DNA of 64,000 nt from Achromobacter sp. RTa (GTDB taxonomy: Bacteria; Pseudomonadota; Gammaproteobacteria; Burkholderiales; Burkholderiaceae_B), in the NCBI RefSeq assembly GCF_000757485.1, contig NZ_JPYO01000027.1:62001-126000 (forward strand), written 5' to 3'. The translations under genes and the position numbers were made by a program. Below, piece by piece: positions 44,628 to 53,373 of the stretch (its first letter is position 1; each line of letters begins with the position of its first letter). Under the pieces are notes generated by a model. The model was not told where the DNA came from. It searched no databases and worked only from the letters and a program-made list of their open reading frames with translations.

Positions 44628-45653
44628 ATGCGCAACTTGCACATCGCCTCCGCCTTTTGCGCCCTGGCGTTGGCCGCGGCAATGCCGTCCGCCGCGACCG
44701 CGCAAACCTCCCCCTCCTCTCCTCCCGTCTGCGAAATCGACCGCCCCGTCCGATTCAGCGGGCTGAACTGGGAATCCAACCTGGTGCTGGCCGGCATCGA
44801 ACGCTACGTGCTCGAGCATGGCTATGGCTGCAAGACCTCGGTCGAGATCGGCGAGACGCTGCCCATGCTGGCCGCGCTGCAGCGCGGAGACGTGGACGTC
44901 ACTCCCGAAGTCTGGCCCGGACAGATCGAAGGCGCATGGAAGAAGGCGCTGGCCAGCGGCCGGGTGCTGGGCGTGGGCCACGTCTACGACGCCGGCGAAG
45001 GCTGGTACGTGCCCCGCTACACCGCGGAGCGCCATCCCGGCCTGAAGGCCGCATCCGACCTGGCGCGCTTCAAGGACGTATTCGCCGACCCCGAGGATCC
45101 TGGCCGAGGCCGCATCTACGGCTGCCCCGCCGGATGGGCCTGCGGCACTCTGAACGAGAACCTGCTGCGCGCCCTGGGCCTGGACCGGGACTACTCGCTG
45201 TTCGCGCCCGGTTCGGGCGCCGCGCAGAAAGCCGCCATCGTCTCCGCGTACAAACGCAAGCGCGACATCGTCTTCTATTACTGGACCCCCACCTCGCTCG
45301 TGGGCGCGCTGGACCTGGTCAAGCTGGAGCTGCCCCCCTTCGACCAGCAGGCCTACACCTGCATGACAGACCCTAAGTGCGCCCACCCCGTGGCTACCGA
45401 GTTCAAGCCCAACCCGGTGGTGACCGGCCTGAACGCCGGTTTCGCCAAGGACGCGCCGCGGTTGGCCGAGTTCTTCACCAAGCTGGCCGTGCCGGAGGAC
45501 GCCATCGACGCGACACTGGGCTGGCTGGAGAACGAAGGCAAGGAGCCCGAGGACGCCGCCCGCTATTTCCTCAGGCAGTACGGCGAAGTCTGGCGGCAGT
45601 GGATGCCCGCCGATACCGCGGCCCGCGTACAGGCGGCGCTTGCCAAGGAATGA
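44628..45653 (+). CDS. Orphan glycine-betaine/choline-type ABC substrate-binding protein (OpuAC/ProX-like)
   Basis: Periplasmic binding protein of 341 residues with a signal peptide (about residues 1-26, SAATAQ). The OpuAC-type fold is suggested by VRFSGLNWESNLVLAGIERYVLEHGYGCK, GETLPMLAALQRGDVDVTPEVW and YYWTPTSLVGALDLVKLELPPF, segments with the tryptophans that typically cage quaternary amines. No cognate permease or ATPase gene is next to it, so it must serve a transporter encoded elsewhere or act as a sensor. It lies between LIV-I system 1 and an aminotransferase. Confidence 0.82.
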   Translation: MRNLHIASAFCALALAAAMPSAATAQTSPSSPPVCEIDRPVRFSGLNWESNLVLAGIERYVLEHGYGCKTSVEIGETLPMLAALQRGDVDVTPEVWPGQIEGAWKKALASGRVLGVGHVYDAGEGWYVPRYTAERHPGLKAASDLARFKDVFADPEDPGRGRIYGCPAGWACGTLNENLLRALGLDRDYSLFAPGSGAAQKAAIVSAYKRKRDIVFYYWTPTSLVGALDLVKLELPPFDQQAYTCMTDPKCAHPVATEFKPNPVVTGLNAGFAKDAPRLAEFFTKLAVPEDAIDATLGWLENEGKEPEDAARYFLRQYGEVWRQWMPADTAARVQAALAKE

Positions 45654-45745
45654 GGCGGGCGCGGCCGCTGCCCGCCCCTGGCTCATGTATCCTGGCGTTT
45701 CGGCGCGGCTGACGCGCCACCCCATACAAGCGAAGGAAGACAACC

Positions 45746-46591
45746 ATGGACGCCCTGTACTGGCACGACGGTCGCTGGACCACTGAAAACCCCAAACTGC
45801 TCGGCCCCGCCGACCACGCCTTCTGGATGGCCAGCATGGTCTTCGACGGCGCCCGCGCCTTCCGTGGGCTGACGCCCGACCTGGACCTGCACTGCCAGCG
45901 TGTGGTGCGCTCCGCCGAGAAGATGCTGATGAAGCCCCAGATCGGCTGGGAGGAGATCCAGTCGCTGTGCCTGCAGGCCGTCGCCAAATTCCCGCCGGGC
46001 ACCGAGCTCTACATCAAGCCCATGTTCTACTGCGCCGACGGCTTCCTGCTGCCCGACGCCGACAAGACGCAATTCGTGCTGCACGTGTTCAAGGTCCCGA
46101 TGCCCGGCGACCAGGGCTTTTCGGCCTGCTTCTCCAGCTTCGCGCGGTCCTGGCCCAACATGGCGCCGACCGACGCCAAGGCTTCCTGCCTGTATCCCAA
46201 CGGCCAGCGGGCCATCCGCGAAGCGGCCGAGAAAGGCTTCGACAACGCCATCATGCTGGACGGCGCCGGCAACATCGCCGAATTCGCCACCAGCAACCTC
46301 TGGATAGCCAAGGACGGTGTGGTGTCCACGCCCGCCGACAACGGCACCTTCCTGAACGGGATCACCCGCCGCCGCGTGCTGGCCCTGCTGAAGGCCGACG
46401 GCGTCGACGTGCAGGAACGCAGCCTTACCCGCGCCGACATCGAGGCCGCGGACGAAGTCTTCTCGTCCGGCAACTATGGCAAGGTCGTGCACGTGAACCG
46501 CGTCGAGGACCGCGCGCTGGAATACGGCCCGATGGCGCGCCGCGCGCACAAGCTGTACATGGATTACGCGGAAAGCACCGGCCGCCGCTGA
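45746..46591 (+). CDS. Branched-chain-aminotransferase-like class IV PLP enzyme
   Basis: PLP-dependent aminotransferase of fold type IV, 281 residues. The N-terminus (FDGARAFRG), PLP lysine Lys145 in PTDAKASCLYPN, and the GNIAEFATSNLWIAKDG segment fit the IlvE/Dat superfamily. Conserved FDGARAF is typical of branched-chain aminotransferases, although the protein is shorter than E. coli IlvE (309). It may act on branched-chain or related amino acids imported by neighbouring systems; substrate not proven. Convergent with the metallo-hydrolase gene. Confidence 0.85.
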   Translation: MDALYWHDGRWTTENPKLLGPADHAFWMASMVFDGARAFRGLTPDLDLHCQRVVRSAEKMLMKPQIGWEEIQSLCLQAVAKFPPGTELYIKPMFYCADGFLLPDADKTQFVLHVFKVPMPGDQGFSACFSSFARSWPNMAPTDAKASCLYPNGQRAIREAAEKGFDNAIMLDGAGNIAEFATSNLWIAKDGVVSTPADNGTFLNGITRRRVLALLKADGVDVQERSLTRADIEAADEVFSSGNYGKVVHVNRVEDRALEYGPMARRAHKLYMDYAESTGRR

Positions 46592-46614
46592 TCCGGCCCG
46601 CTGCCGCTCCGGGA

Positions 46615-47427
46615 TCAGGTTTCCCGGGGCGGCAGGTGCAGCATCGCCACATGCGCAGAATCGCGCCAGAGCGGATAGCGCGCCAGCACTTCCGGATCGT
46701 GCCCGGGCACGACGTGCTCCTCGGATTGCGCCGCGCCGACCAGCCGGGCGTATCCGGAAATCATCTCGGCCGTGTTGTATACGATGGGAAACGGACGGCC
46801 CGCCCCCATGTTCTCGTAATAGTGGCTGGCGTCCGAGGCCAGCACCACCCATCCTCTCGCCGTCAGCACGCGCACGGCCTGCAGGCCCTTGGTGTGGCCG
46901 CCGATCTTCAGCAATTCGATGCCCGGCAAAAGCACTGAATCCCCATCGTGGAACACGACCCGGTCTTCGTAGACCCGGGTGACCAGCGTAACCACGTCCT
47001 CGACCGCATAGGCATGCCGCAGCGGTTCGAAGCACATGCAGCGCCCCGTGGCGTACTCCATCTCGGCATCCTGCACGTGAAAGCGCGCCCGCGGCAGGCG
47101 ATCGAGATTGCCCGCATGGTCGTAGTGCAGATGCGTCAGCACCACGTGCTGCACGTCCTCGGGGCGCACGCCCAAAGGCGCCAGCGCTTCGATCGGGCAT
47201 TGGATCAGCTCGCGGCTGCGCCTGCGCGCCATGTCGGCATTGAACCCGGTATCGACCAGGACAATGCCTTCTGCGCCGCGCAACAGCCATACGAAGAAGT
47301 CCATCGGCATATCGCCGTCATGCGGATCTCCGCCGAGAAAGTTGTCGCGCCGCCGCCGCGGCATCCGCGCATAGCGGATGGCATAGACCTCGTATCCGGG
47401 CGCTGCCCCCGGTTTTCCATCAGTCAA
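46615..47427 (-). CDS. Metallo-beta-lactamase-fold hydrolase, AHL-lactonase-like
   Basis: Zinc hydrolase of about 270 residues. The motif THLHYDHAGN (His99, His101, Asp103, His104), a later GGHTKG and an Asp in LASDASHYYEN give the two-metal site. The sequence resembles N-acyl homoserine lactonases (AttM/AiiA type) and related lactonases. The start is probably TTG at 47427, which has GGAG 7 nt upstream; a TTG two codons earlier overlaps the livF stop but has GGAG only 1 nt away. It is the last gene of the system 2 transcript. Confidence 0.75.
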   Translation of the reverse strand: MTDGKPGAAPGYEVYAIRYARMPRRRRDNFLGGDPHDGDMPMDFFVWLLRGAEGIVLVDTGFNADMARRRSRELIQCPIEALAPLGVRPEDVQHVVLTHLHYDHAGNLDRLPRARFHVQDAEMEYATGRCMCFEPLRHAYAVEDVVTLVTRVYEDRVVFHDGDSVLLPGIELLKIGGHTKGLQAVRVLTARGWVVLASDASHYYENMGAGRPFPIVYNTAEMISGYARLVGAAQSEEHVVPGHDPEVLARYPLWRDSAHVAMLHLPPRET

Positions 47428-47429
47428 AG

Positions 47430-48143
47430 TCAAACTCCCAGATAGGCTTTCTGCACGAAGGGATCCGCCAGCAGATCGGCCCCGGTGCCGCTGCGCACCA
47501 CCTCGCCATGCTCGAACGCGTATGCCTGGTGGGCCAGACGCAGAGCAAGCCGCGCATTCTGCTCCACCAGCACGATGGCGATCCCACTGTCGCGGTTGAT
47601 GCGTTCGATCGCCCCGGCGATCTCGGCGACGATCTTCGGCGCAATGCCGAGCGAGGGTTCATCGAGCATCAGCAGGCGCGGCTGCGCCATCATCGCGCGC
47701 CCGATGGCGACCATCTGCTGCTCGCCTCCCGACAGCGACCCCGCCAGCTGGGCCCGGCGTTCGTGGACCCGCGGAAACAGCGCATAGATCTCGTCCAGCC
47801 GGCTGCGCACGCCCGAACGCGAACGCACCGCATGCGCCCCGGCCAGCAGGTTGTCCCGCACCGTCATGCGGCCGAACAGCCGGCGCCCCTCGGGAGAGAG
47901 CGACAATCCGCCGGCCACGCGGGCGGCGGATCCCTGGCTGGCGATATCCCGCCCGTCCAGCAGTATCCTGCCGGCCGCCACCGGCGCCAGCCCGATCAGC
48001 GCCTTCAAGGTGGAACTCTTGCCCGCGCCGTTGGAGCCGACCAGGGCCACGATCTGGCCCTGCTCCACGGAGAAGCTGACGCCACGGACGGCCTCCAGCC
48101 GGCCATAGCGCACATTCAGGTCCTGGACGTCAAGCATGGGCAT
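47430..48143 (-). CDS. LIV-I-type ABC transporter ATP-binding protein (LivF-like), system 2
   Basis: ATPase of 237 residues with intact Walker A GSNGAGKSS, signature LSGGEQQMV, Walker [11 protein letters not shown] and switch VLVEQNA. ATG at 48143 overlaps the 3' end of livG by 14 bp; a second ATG at 48137 is possible. Terminates within the start of the metallo-hydrolase. Energises the system 2 importer with LivG. Confidence 0.9.
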   Translation of the reverse strand: MPMLDVQDLNVRYGRLEAVRGVSFSVEQGQIVALVGSNGAGKSSTLKALIGLAPVAAGRILLDGRDIASQGSAARVAGGLSLSPEGRRLFGRMTVRDNLLAGAHAVRSRSGVRSRLDEIYALFPRVHERRAQLAGSLSGGEQQMVAIGRAMMAQPRLLMLDEPSLGIAPKIVAEIAGAIERINRDSGIAIVLVEQNARLALRLAHQAYAFEHGEVVRSGTGADLLADPFVQKAYLGV

Positions 48144-48912
48144 AGTCGGGCGCTCCCAGATAGGCTTCGATGACCGCGGGGTTTTCGCGTATGGCCTGCG
48201 GCTCGCCCTCGGCGATTTTCTCCCCCTGCACCAGGACGACGATGCGATGACACAACTCCATGACCAGCGCCATGTGGTGCTCCACCAGCAGCATCGTCAG
48301 GCCCTCCTCCGATTGCAATCTGCGCAGCAGCCGGCCCAGCTCGTTGCATTCCTCGTGGTTCAGCCCGGCGGCCGGTTCGTCCAGCAGCAGCATCCGGGGA
48401 CGGCAGGCAAGCGCCACCGCGATTCCCAGCTTTTTCTGCAGGCCATAGGCCAGGGACCCCGCCGGCGAGTCGCGCCAGGCCTGGAGGTCCAGCAGGCCCA
48501 ACAGGCGATCCACCTCCTGCGAGACCTGCGCGTCGCCGAGCAGATCGTGGCTGCGCCCGGCAAGCCGGCGCAGCCACGAATGCCGGATGCGCGACAGCAT
48601 GCCGCGCCGGATGTTTTCGGCGACCGTGGCCTCCGGATAGGTCGAGGTGGACTGGAACGTGCGCGCCAGGCCCCGCACCACCACGCGGCTGGGGGGGCCT
48701 CCCGAGATATCGTGGCCGTCGAAGCGCACCCGGCCGGCGCTGGGCGGCATGGTGCCGCTGATGACGTTGAACGCCGTGGTCTTGCCCGCTCCGTTCGGGC
48801 CGATCAGCCCGACGATCTCGCCTTCGGCGACCGAGAAGCTCAAGCCGCGCAAGGCTGCCAGGCCGCCGAAACTGCGGGACAGGCCCTCGACCTGCAATAG
48901 GGACTGATTCAT
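48130..48912 (-). CDS. LIV-I-type ABC transporter ATP-binding protein (LivG-like), system 2
   Basis: ATPase of 260 residues: Walker A GPNGAGKTT, signature LAYGLQKKLGIA, Walker [16 protein letters not shown], switch LLVEHHM. ATG at 48912 overlaps the livM stop (ATGA). The longer open frame upstream is antisense-like reading of livM and was excluded. Confidence 0.9.
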   Translation of the reverse strand: MNQSLLQVEGLSRSFGGLAALRGLSFSVAEGEIVGLIGPNGAGKTTAFNVISGTMPPSAGRVRFDGHDISGGPPSRVVVRGLARTFQSTSTYPEATVAENIRRGMLSRIRHSWLRRLAGRSHDLLGDAQVSQEVDRLLGLLDLQAWRDSPAGSLAYGLQKKLGIAVALACRPRMLLLDEPAAGLNHEECNELGRLLRRLQSEEGLTMLLVEHHMALVMELCHRIVVLVQGEKIAEGEPQAIRENPAVIEAYLGAPDYAHA

Positions 48913-49883
48913 AGGGACTCCTTGCCGCGGCGGGCTTGCCAGGGACCCGGGAGGCCCGCCAGGCCCGCCGGCAGGAAGCGCAGGATGAGGATCAGCGCGG
49001 CGCCGTAGAAAATGTGCTGGGTCTGCACCGCGCCCCGGAACAGCTCCGGCAGCGGCGTGAGCACCATCGCGCCGACCAGCCCTCCCCACACCGAACGCCG
49101 TCCGCCGATGACGAGCATGATGATGAAACCGATGGAAATGCTGGCGTTGAACGACTCCGGCGACACATAGCCCACGTAGCGCGCCTGCAGCGCGCCTCCC
49201 GCCGCGGCCAGCGCGCAGCCGGCCACGAACGCGCACAGCTGGATGCGGCGCACGCTCAGCCCGGTCGATTCCGCCAGCGCCGGATTCTCGGCCACCGCAT
49301 CGATCGCGTGGCCGAAGGGCCGCCGCGCCAGCGCGGACAGCAACGCGACGGAACCCAGCGCGACGGCCAGCGCCAGTCCATAAAAACTGGCCCGCGAGTC
49401 GAATACCCACCCAGCCAGCGAGGCGGGTTCGATTCCCGCGATGCCATTGGCTCCGCCGGACCAGGACGCGCCGTCGAGGAGAATCAGCCTGAGAAGCTCG
49501 CCGAACGCGAACGTGACCAGCACGAAGTACACGCCTTTCAAGCGCAGGATCACCGCGCCCAGCGCCAGCGCGACCAACGCCGTCAACACGATGCCTACCA
49601 GCGCCGCTGGCAGGAACTCCAAGCCCAGATGCCGTCCCGCCAGCACCGAACCATAGGCGCCCACGGCGACGAAGGCGGCGTGCCCCAGCGACAGCTGGCC
49701 GCAACGCGCGATCAGCGCCAGGCCATTGACGATCAGCACGTTGAGGCAGGTGAGCACCGCCAGGTGCTGGACGAAGGGCCCGGCGAACCAGGGCGCCGCC
49801 GCGGTCGCGGCAAGCAAGGCCCAGAGCAGCCAGCGCAACGGCGCGGTTCGCGCCGGGCTGGATTCAAGCGAAAGTACGGTCAT
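48909..49883 (-). CDS. LIV-I-type ABC transporter permease (LivM-like), system 2
   Basis: Membrane permease of 324 residues with about ten hydrophobic segments. LivM-type features are LIARCGQLSLGHAAFVAVGAY, AVAENPALAESTGLSVRR (contact loop) and IGGRRSVWGGLVGA. 3 bp after livH, 4-bp overlap with livG. Substrate follows that of the partner binding protein. Confidence 0.9.
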   Translation of the reverse strand: MTVLSLESSPARTAPLRWLLWALLAATAAAPWFAGPFVQHLAVLTCLNVLIVNGLALIARCGQLSLGHAAFVAVGAYGSVLAGRHLGLEFLPAALVGIVLTALVALALGAVILRLKGVYFVLVTFAFGELLRLILLDGASWSGGANGIAGIEPASLAGWVFDSRASFYGLALAVALGSVALLSALARRPFGHAIDAVAENPALAESTGLSVRRIQLCAFVAGCALAAAGGALQARYVGYVSPESFNASISIGFIIMLVIGGRRSVWGGLVGAMVLTPLPELFRGAVQTQHIFYGAALILILRFLPAGLAGLPGPWQARRGKESL

Positions 49884-49886
49884 GGC

Positions 49887-50756
49887 CTAGGCCTCCCCCC
49901 GGCCCAGCAAGCCCTTGGGCCGCACGACCAGCATCACGATCACAATGGCGAAAATCAGCATGTCCGCCGTGCTGCTTTCAAACATCAGGCTGCCGTAGCT
50001 CTCGGCCAGCCCGAGCGCCAGTCCCGCTACGGCCGCGCCGGGAATGCTGCCCAGCCCGCCCAGGATCACGACGATGAATGCCTTGAGCAGCGGCGTGGCG
50101 CCCACGAACGGAGATACGGAGAACAGCGGCGCCATCAAGGCGCCGGCGACGGCGGCGAGCCCGACGCCCAAGCCGAATCCCAGCGGGTAGTAGATGCGGG
50201 AACGGATTCCCTGTATGGCCGCGATCTCGAAATCCTCCACCACCGCCCTCAGCGCGCGGCCGGGGCGGGAAAAGCGCAGGAATCCGTAAAGCAGGGCCAA
50301 GGCCAGCAAGGCGAACACCACCACGTAGATACGCGACAGGGGAATGACGACCTTCCCCAACCGCGCGGTGCCCTGGGCCACCGCCGGCATGGACAGCGGA
50401 TCGGGGCCGAAGAACATCAGGGCGACGTTCTGCAGGATCATCGCCAGACCGATGGTCGCGATCATTCCGTTGAGTTCGTCCCGCCGGAATGGCTTGAGCA
50501 CTCCCCATTCCAGGACGGCGCCGCCGGCCACGGCCAGCGCGAAGGTCAAGGCCACCGCCGGCAGAAAGGACAGGCCGGCCTGGGTCGTCAGGAAATAGGC
50601 GCCGAAGGCCCCGAGCATGTAGAACTCGCCATGCGCGAAGTTCACCATCCTCATCACGCCGAAGACCAGCGTGAACCCCACCGCCATCAGCAGGTACAAC
50701 AGGCCCACGATCAAGCCGTTGATCGTGGCCTGCGCTGTCAGAATGCTCCAATCCAC
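49887..50756 (-). CDS. LIV-I-type ABC transporter permease (LivH-like), system 2
   Basis: Membrane permease of about 289 residues. Typical segments: TINGLIVGLLYLLMAVGFTL, RMVNFAHGEFYMLGAFGAY and GLGSIPGAAVAG; ends VVRPKGLLGRGEA. GTG at 50756 (VDWSIL) with AGGGG 5-6 nt upstream was chosen; ATG at 50783 overlaps the binding-protein gene by 10 bp and is an alternative. No hairpin separates it from the binding-protein gene, unlike systems 1 and 3. Confidence 0.88.
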   Translation of the reverse strand: MDWSILTAQATINGLIVGLLYLLMAVGFTLVFGVMRMVNFAHGEFYMLGAFGAYFLTTQAGLSFLPAVALTFALAVAGGAVLEWGVLKPFRRDELNGMIATIGLAMILQNVALMFFGPDPLSMPAVAQGTARLGKVVIPLSRIYVVVFALLALALLYGFLRFSRPGRALRAVVEDFEIAAIQGIRSRIYYPLGFGLGVGLAAVAGALMAPLFSVSPFVGATPLLKAFIVVILGGLGSIPGAAVAGLALGLAESYGSLMFESSTADMLIFAIVIVMLVVRPKGLLGRGEA

Positions 50757-50773
50757 GTCGCCCCCTCGCCGCC

Positions 50774-51937
50774 TCAGCGGCACCCCTCGACGGTGCAGCG
50801 CGCGCGGATCACCTCGCGGCCGTCCTTGACCTCGGCCACGTAGAACGGCGCATTGAGCTGATGATCGATGCCGTACATGGCGCGGCCAGTCCAGCTGAGC
50901 TTGCCCATCGATCCCTCGAAACCGTCGAGCTTCTCCATCTCGGCGCGCACGCGCTCGGTATCGTCGACGGTGCCGGCGCGCCGCATCGCCTCGAACAGCA
51001 TGAGCGTGCCGTCGTAGAACGCCGGGCTGAATCCGTTCATCGAATGCTTGTACTTGGCCGCATACCGCTCGGCGTAGGCCTTGGTCGCGGGCAGGTCCGG
51101 GTCGATCGGCGTATGGACGAACATGCCTTCGGTCGCCTGCTTCCCGGCCACGTTCACGATCTCCTGCGTCGCCGGTCCGCCGGTGCGGACAATGCGCCCT
51201 TCGAATCCGAGTTCGCGCGCCTGTTTGACGATCAGGCCCGCCGTGGTGGGCGAGTTTCCGTCCAGTTCGATCGCGTCGATGCCGCGCGCCATCATGCGGG
51301 TCAGAAGGGGCACGAAGTCCACGCGATCGCGCTCGAAGAATTCCTTCGTCGACAGCGCGGCGCCCGCCTTCTTGTAGGCGGCTTCCAGGTCCAGCGCAAT
51401 CTGCTGGCCGGTCTCGTCGTTGGGGAACAGCGCCCCCACCTTCTTCAAGCCCTGCGCCTTCACAAGCCAGTCGATCTGCGGCTGCGAGACCTCGGCGGTG
51501 GTCACGTTGGGGCGGAACGTATAGGGCTTTTCGGCCGACAGCGCCTTGGCGGTGAATCCGAGCGTCAGCAGGATGACCTTGTTCTTTTCGGTCATGGGCT
51601 GAATGGCCAGCACCGGCGCGGAACCGACCGGCCCGATGATGTACCGGACCTTGTCCTCGAACACCAGGCGGTTGGCGACCGTGACCGCCTCGTTGGCCTG
51701 ATACTTGTCGTCGTAGGCGACGACCTGGACGCGGTACTTCTTGCCGCCGACGTCCAGCCCGCCGGCCTCGTTGACCTGGTCGGCCGCCACTTCAGCGGCG
51801 TTCTTCATGCCCTGCCCCCAGGCGGCTCCGGCGCCGGACAGGGTGACCAGCGCGCCCAGCTTCAAGGTTTCCTGCGCCTGGGCCGTGGGCAGGGCGGCCG
51901 TGGCCAGGAGGCCGGCCAGAATGATCGGATAACGCAT
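50774..51937 (-). CDS. Periplasmic amino-acid/amide-type substrate-binding protein, system 2
   Basis: HAAT-family binding protein of 387 residues with a signal peptide (residues 1-21, TAQAQE). Mature protein: LKLGALVTLSGAGAAWGQGMKNAAEVAADQVN, with ligand-loop SLSG-like pattern LSGAGA and IIGPVGSAPVLA. Ligand unknown. GGAG lies 5 nt before ATG. Gap of 51 bp to the upstream hydrolase suggests one transcript with it. Confidence 0.9.
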   Translation of the reverse strand: MRYPIILAGLLATAALPTAQAQETLKLGALVTLSGAGAAWGQGMKNAAEVAADQVNEAGGLDVGGKKYRVQVVAYDDKYQANEAVTVANRLVFEDKVRYIIGPVGSAPVLAIQPMTEKNKVILLTLGFTAKALSAEKPYTFRPNVTTAEVSQPQIDWLVKAQGLKKVGALFPNDETGQQIALDLEAAYKKAGAALSTKEFFERDRVDFVPLLTRMMARGIDAIELDGNSPTTAGLIVKQARELGFEGRIVRTGGPATQEIVNVAGKQATEGMFVHTPIDPDLPATKAYAERYAAKYKHSMNGFSPAFYDGTLMLFEAMRRAGTVDDTERVRAEMEKLDGFEGSMGKLSWTGRAMYGIDHQLNAPFYVAEVKDGREVIRARCTVEGCR

Positions 51938-51988
51938 GATGTCTCCTGTGGGTACGCGGGCAATGGCTGCCCGTCTGTTGTGACCGCC

Positions 51989-52837
51989 CTATAGGCGGGC
52001 GATGGCGTCCAGGACCGGCAGCACATAGCCGCGGAACTGCCGCGGGTTCTCGCTCATCGGGAAATGACCCAATTCGCGCATGATCGTGACCTGCGCGCCG
52101 GGGATGCCGGCAGCCGTCCTCAATGTGTCTTCGGGGGTGCAGGAAAAGTCGTATTCGCCCGTCAGCAGGTACAGCGGGCACTGTTCCGCGCGGATGCCAT
52201 CCAGGCGGCCGCGCAGATCGCCGTCCACGCGATAGAAGTACAAATCGCCGCGGAACACGCCAGGCCCGCCCTGCATGTACTGCCACAGCGTCTCGTAGCG
52301 GTGCGCGGCCGGTGATTGCGGCGCGACGAGGCCCGAGACCAGGGCGGCGCAGACCTCGCCTCCGTGCACGTCGCCGCGATGCAGCCAGCTTGTGTCGTAC
52401 CAGGGCTCCTGGAAATCGGCCGCTTCCACGCCGATCAGGGCCCGGAAGCGCGCGCCGTGCTGATGCGCGAGCTGCAGCACGATGCGCCCTCCGATCGAGC
52501 AGCCGATCAGCGCCGGACGGTCCAGGGCCAGGGCGTCGCAGAAGGCCAGGATGGTCTCGACGTAGCGCTCGGTCGACAAGCGGTATTCCTCGTCCTGCCA
52601 GCCTTCCGGAGGGTAGGACTTGCCGTGCCAGGGCAGATCGAAGGCGATGACGCGGTACCGCGACGTGATGTCGGGGTCGCACATCATGTGCCGGTACTGC
52701 CTGCTGTCAGCGCCCGCGGTGTGCAGGCAGACCAGCGGAATGCCGCTGCCGGCCTCTTCGAAATAGACGCGGCAGGTCCTGCCGGCGATATCGAACGACA
52801 CGTAGCGCCCGACGATGGGTTCCAGGGCGGCCGTCAT
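51989..52837 (-). CDS. Alpha/beta hydrolase
   Basis: Cytosolic hydrolase of 282 residues with no signal peptide. The nucleophile elbow GCSIGGRI (Ser114), the acid in LLTGEYDFSCTPED and the base in ELGHFPMSENP give a full triad; the HTAGADSRQYRHMM loop provides the oxyanion region. Sequence is of the pimeloyl-ester/haloperoxidase-like group that includes esterases and C-C bond hydrolases. Start overlaps the SCP2-like gene (ATGA). It is next to the system 2 binding-protein gene and may process the imported compound. Confidence 0.87.
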   Translation of the reverse strand: MTAALEPIVGRYVSFDIAGRTCRVYFEEAGSGIPLVCLHTAGADSRQYRHMMCDPDITSRYRVIAFDLPWHGKSYPPEGWQDEEYRLSTERYVETILAFCDALALDRPALIGCSIGGRIVLQLAHQHGARFRALIGVEAADFQEPWYDTSWLHRGDVHGGEVCAALVSGLVAPQSPAAHRYETLWQYMQGGPGVFRGDLYFYRVDGDLRGRLDGIRAEQCPLYLLTGEYDFSCTPEDTLRTAAGIPGAQVTIMRELGHFPMSENPRQFRGYVLPVLDAIARL

Positions 52838-53229
52838 GCTTGCGCCTCCCGGCCCACCGCCAACAGATCCTTGATGAATTGCAGGTGCGCCATCAGCGGC
52901 TGAAGATTGCCGTCGATGGAGAGTTCCCGCCGCTTGCCGAGCGCGAAGATATCGTGCCAGCCGGCGGCCGGCACGGCCTGCCAGAACCGCGACCAGGCTT
53001 CCTCCGAGGCGCGTAGCGAAAAATCGCAGGACGGAAGCGGCGTGGACGGCGTTTCCGCCGAATCCACGCGCCCGTCCCGGATGCGCACCAGCACGGGATG
53101 CTCGCCGAACCGCACCAGCATGTCCAGGTGGACGCCCCTGGCTCGGGAAAACGACGGCGCCAGGCGGCGGAAACGCGCGGCCAGTTGCGCGCCGCGGTCC
53201 TCCGTGCCGGGAAGGGATGGGACTTCCAT
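52834..53229 (-). CDS. SCP2-like small protein
   Basis: Predicted cytosolic protein of 131 residues. The pattern VRFGEHPVLVRIRDGRVD, CDFSLRASEEAWSRFW and GNLQPLMAHLQFIKDLL resembles the sterol-carrier-protein-2 (SCP2) fold, a hydrophobic-ligand pocket. It overlaps the hydrolase gene by 4 bp and is the first gene of the minus-strand transcript that continues into transporter system 2. It might be a lipid-like ligand chaperone or a hydrolase partner. Family assignment is by eye. Confidence 0.65.
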   Translation of the reverse strand: MEVPSLPGTEDRGAQLAARFRRLAPSFSRARGVHLDMLVRFGEHPVLVRIRDGRVDSAETPSTPLPSCDFSLRASEEAWSRFWQAVPAAGWHDIFALGKRRELSIDGNLQPLMAHLQFIKDLLAVGREAQA

Positions 53230-53373
53230 TTTTGTCTCCCTATTTTTGATTGTTCTTTTCAGCAGAACGATAATTCTTTCTGAAAGAACATTCTATCGAT
53301 CGAAAACTTTCCGTGTCAACACGGCGCGTCAAGGATCTGGCATATAGGCGCTAGAACTACGGGCCGGTCTTGG
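53230..53373 (-). promoter_or_regulatory. Promoter and operator region of the SCP2-hydrolase-LIV system 2 transcript
   Basis: 144 AT-rich bp between a divergent-orientation gene end and the SCP2-like gene. AGAACGATAATTCT (53264-53277) and AGAACATTCT (53285-53294) are palindromic, and GTTCT at 53252-53256 pairs with AGAAC at 53264-53268. The first matches the operator-like sequence at 54397-54410 in 11 of 14 positions or more (AGAACG.T.ATTCT). Likely operators of a common regulator. Confidence 0.65.

Noticed and set aside
45683..47290. 535-codon minus-strand frame joining the lactonase-like region to the aminotransferase region
   Set aside because: It runs out of frame through the lactonase-like gene and antisense to the aminotransferase; both real genes have clear motifs.
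48936..50843. 635-codon plus-strand open frame
   Set aside because: Antisense to livM and livH of system 2; Gln/Arg/His-rich composition is typical of a shadow frame of membrane proteins.
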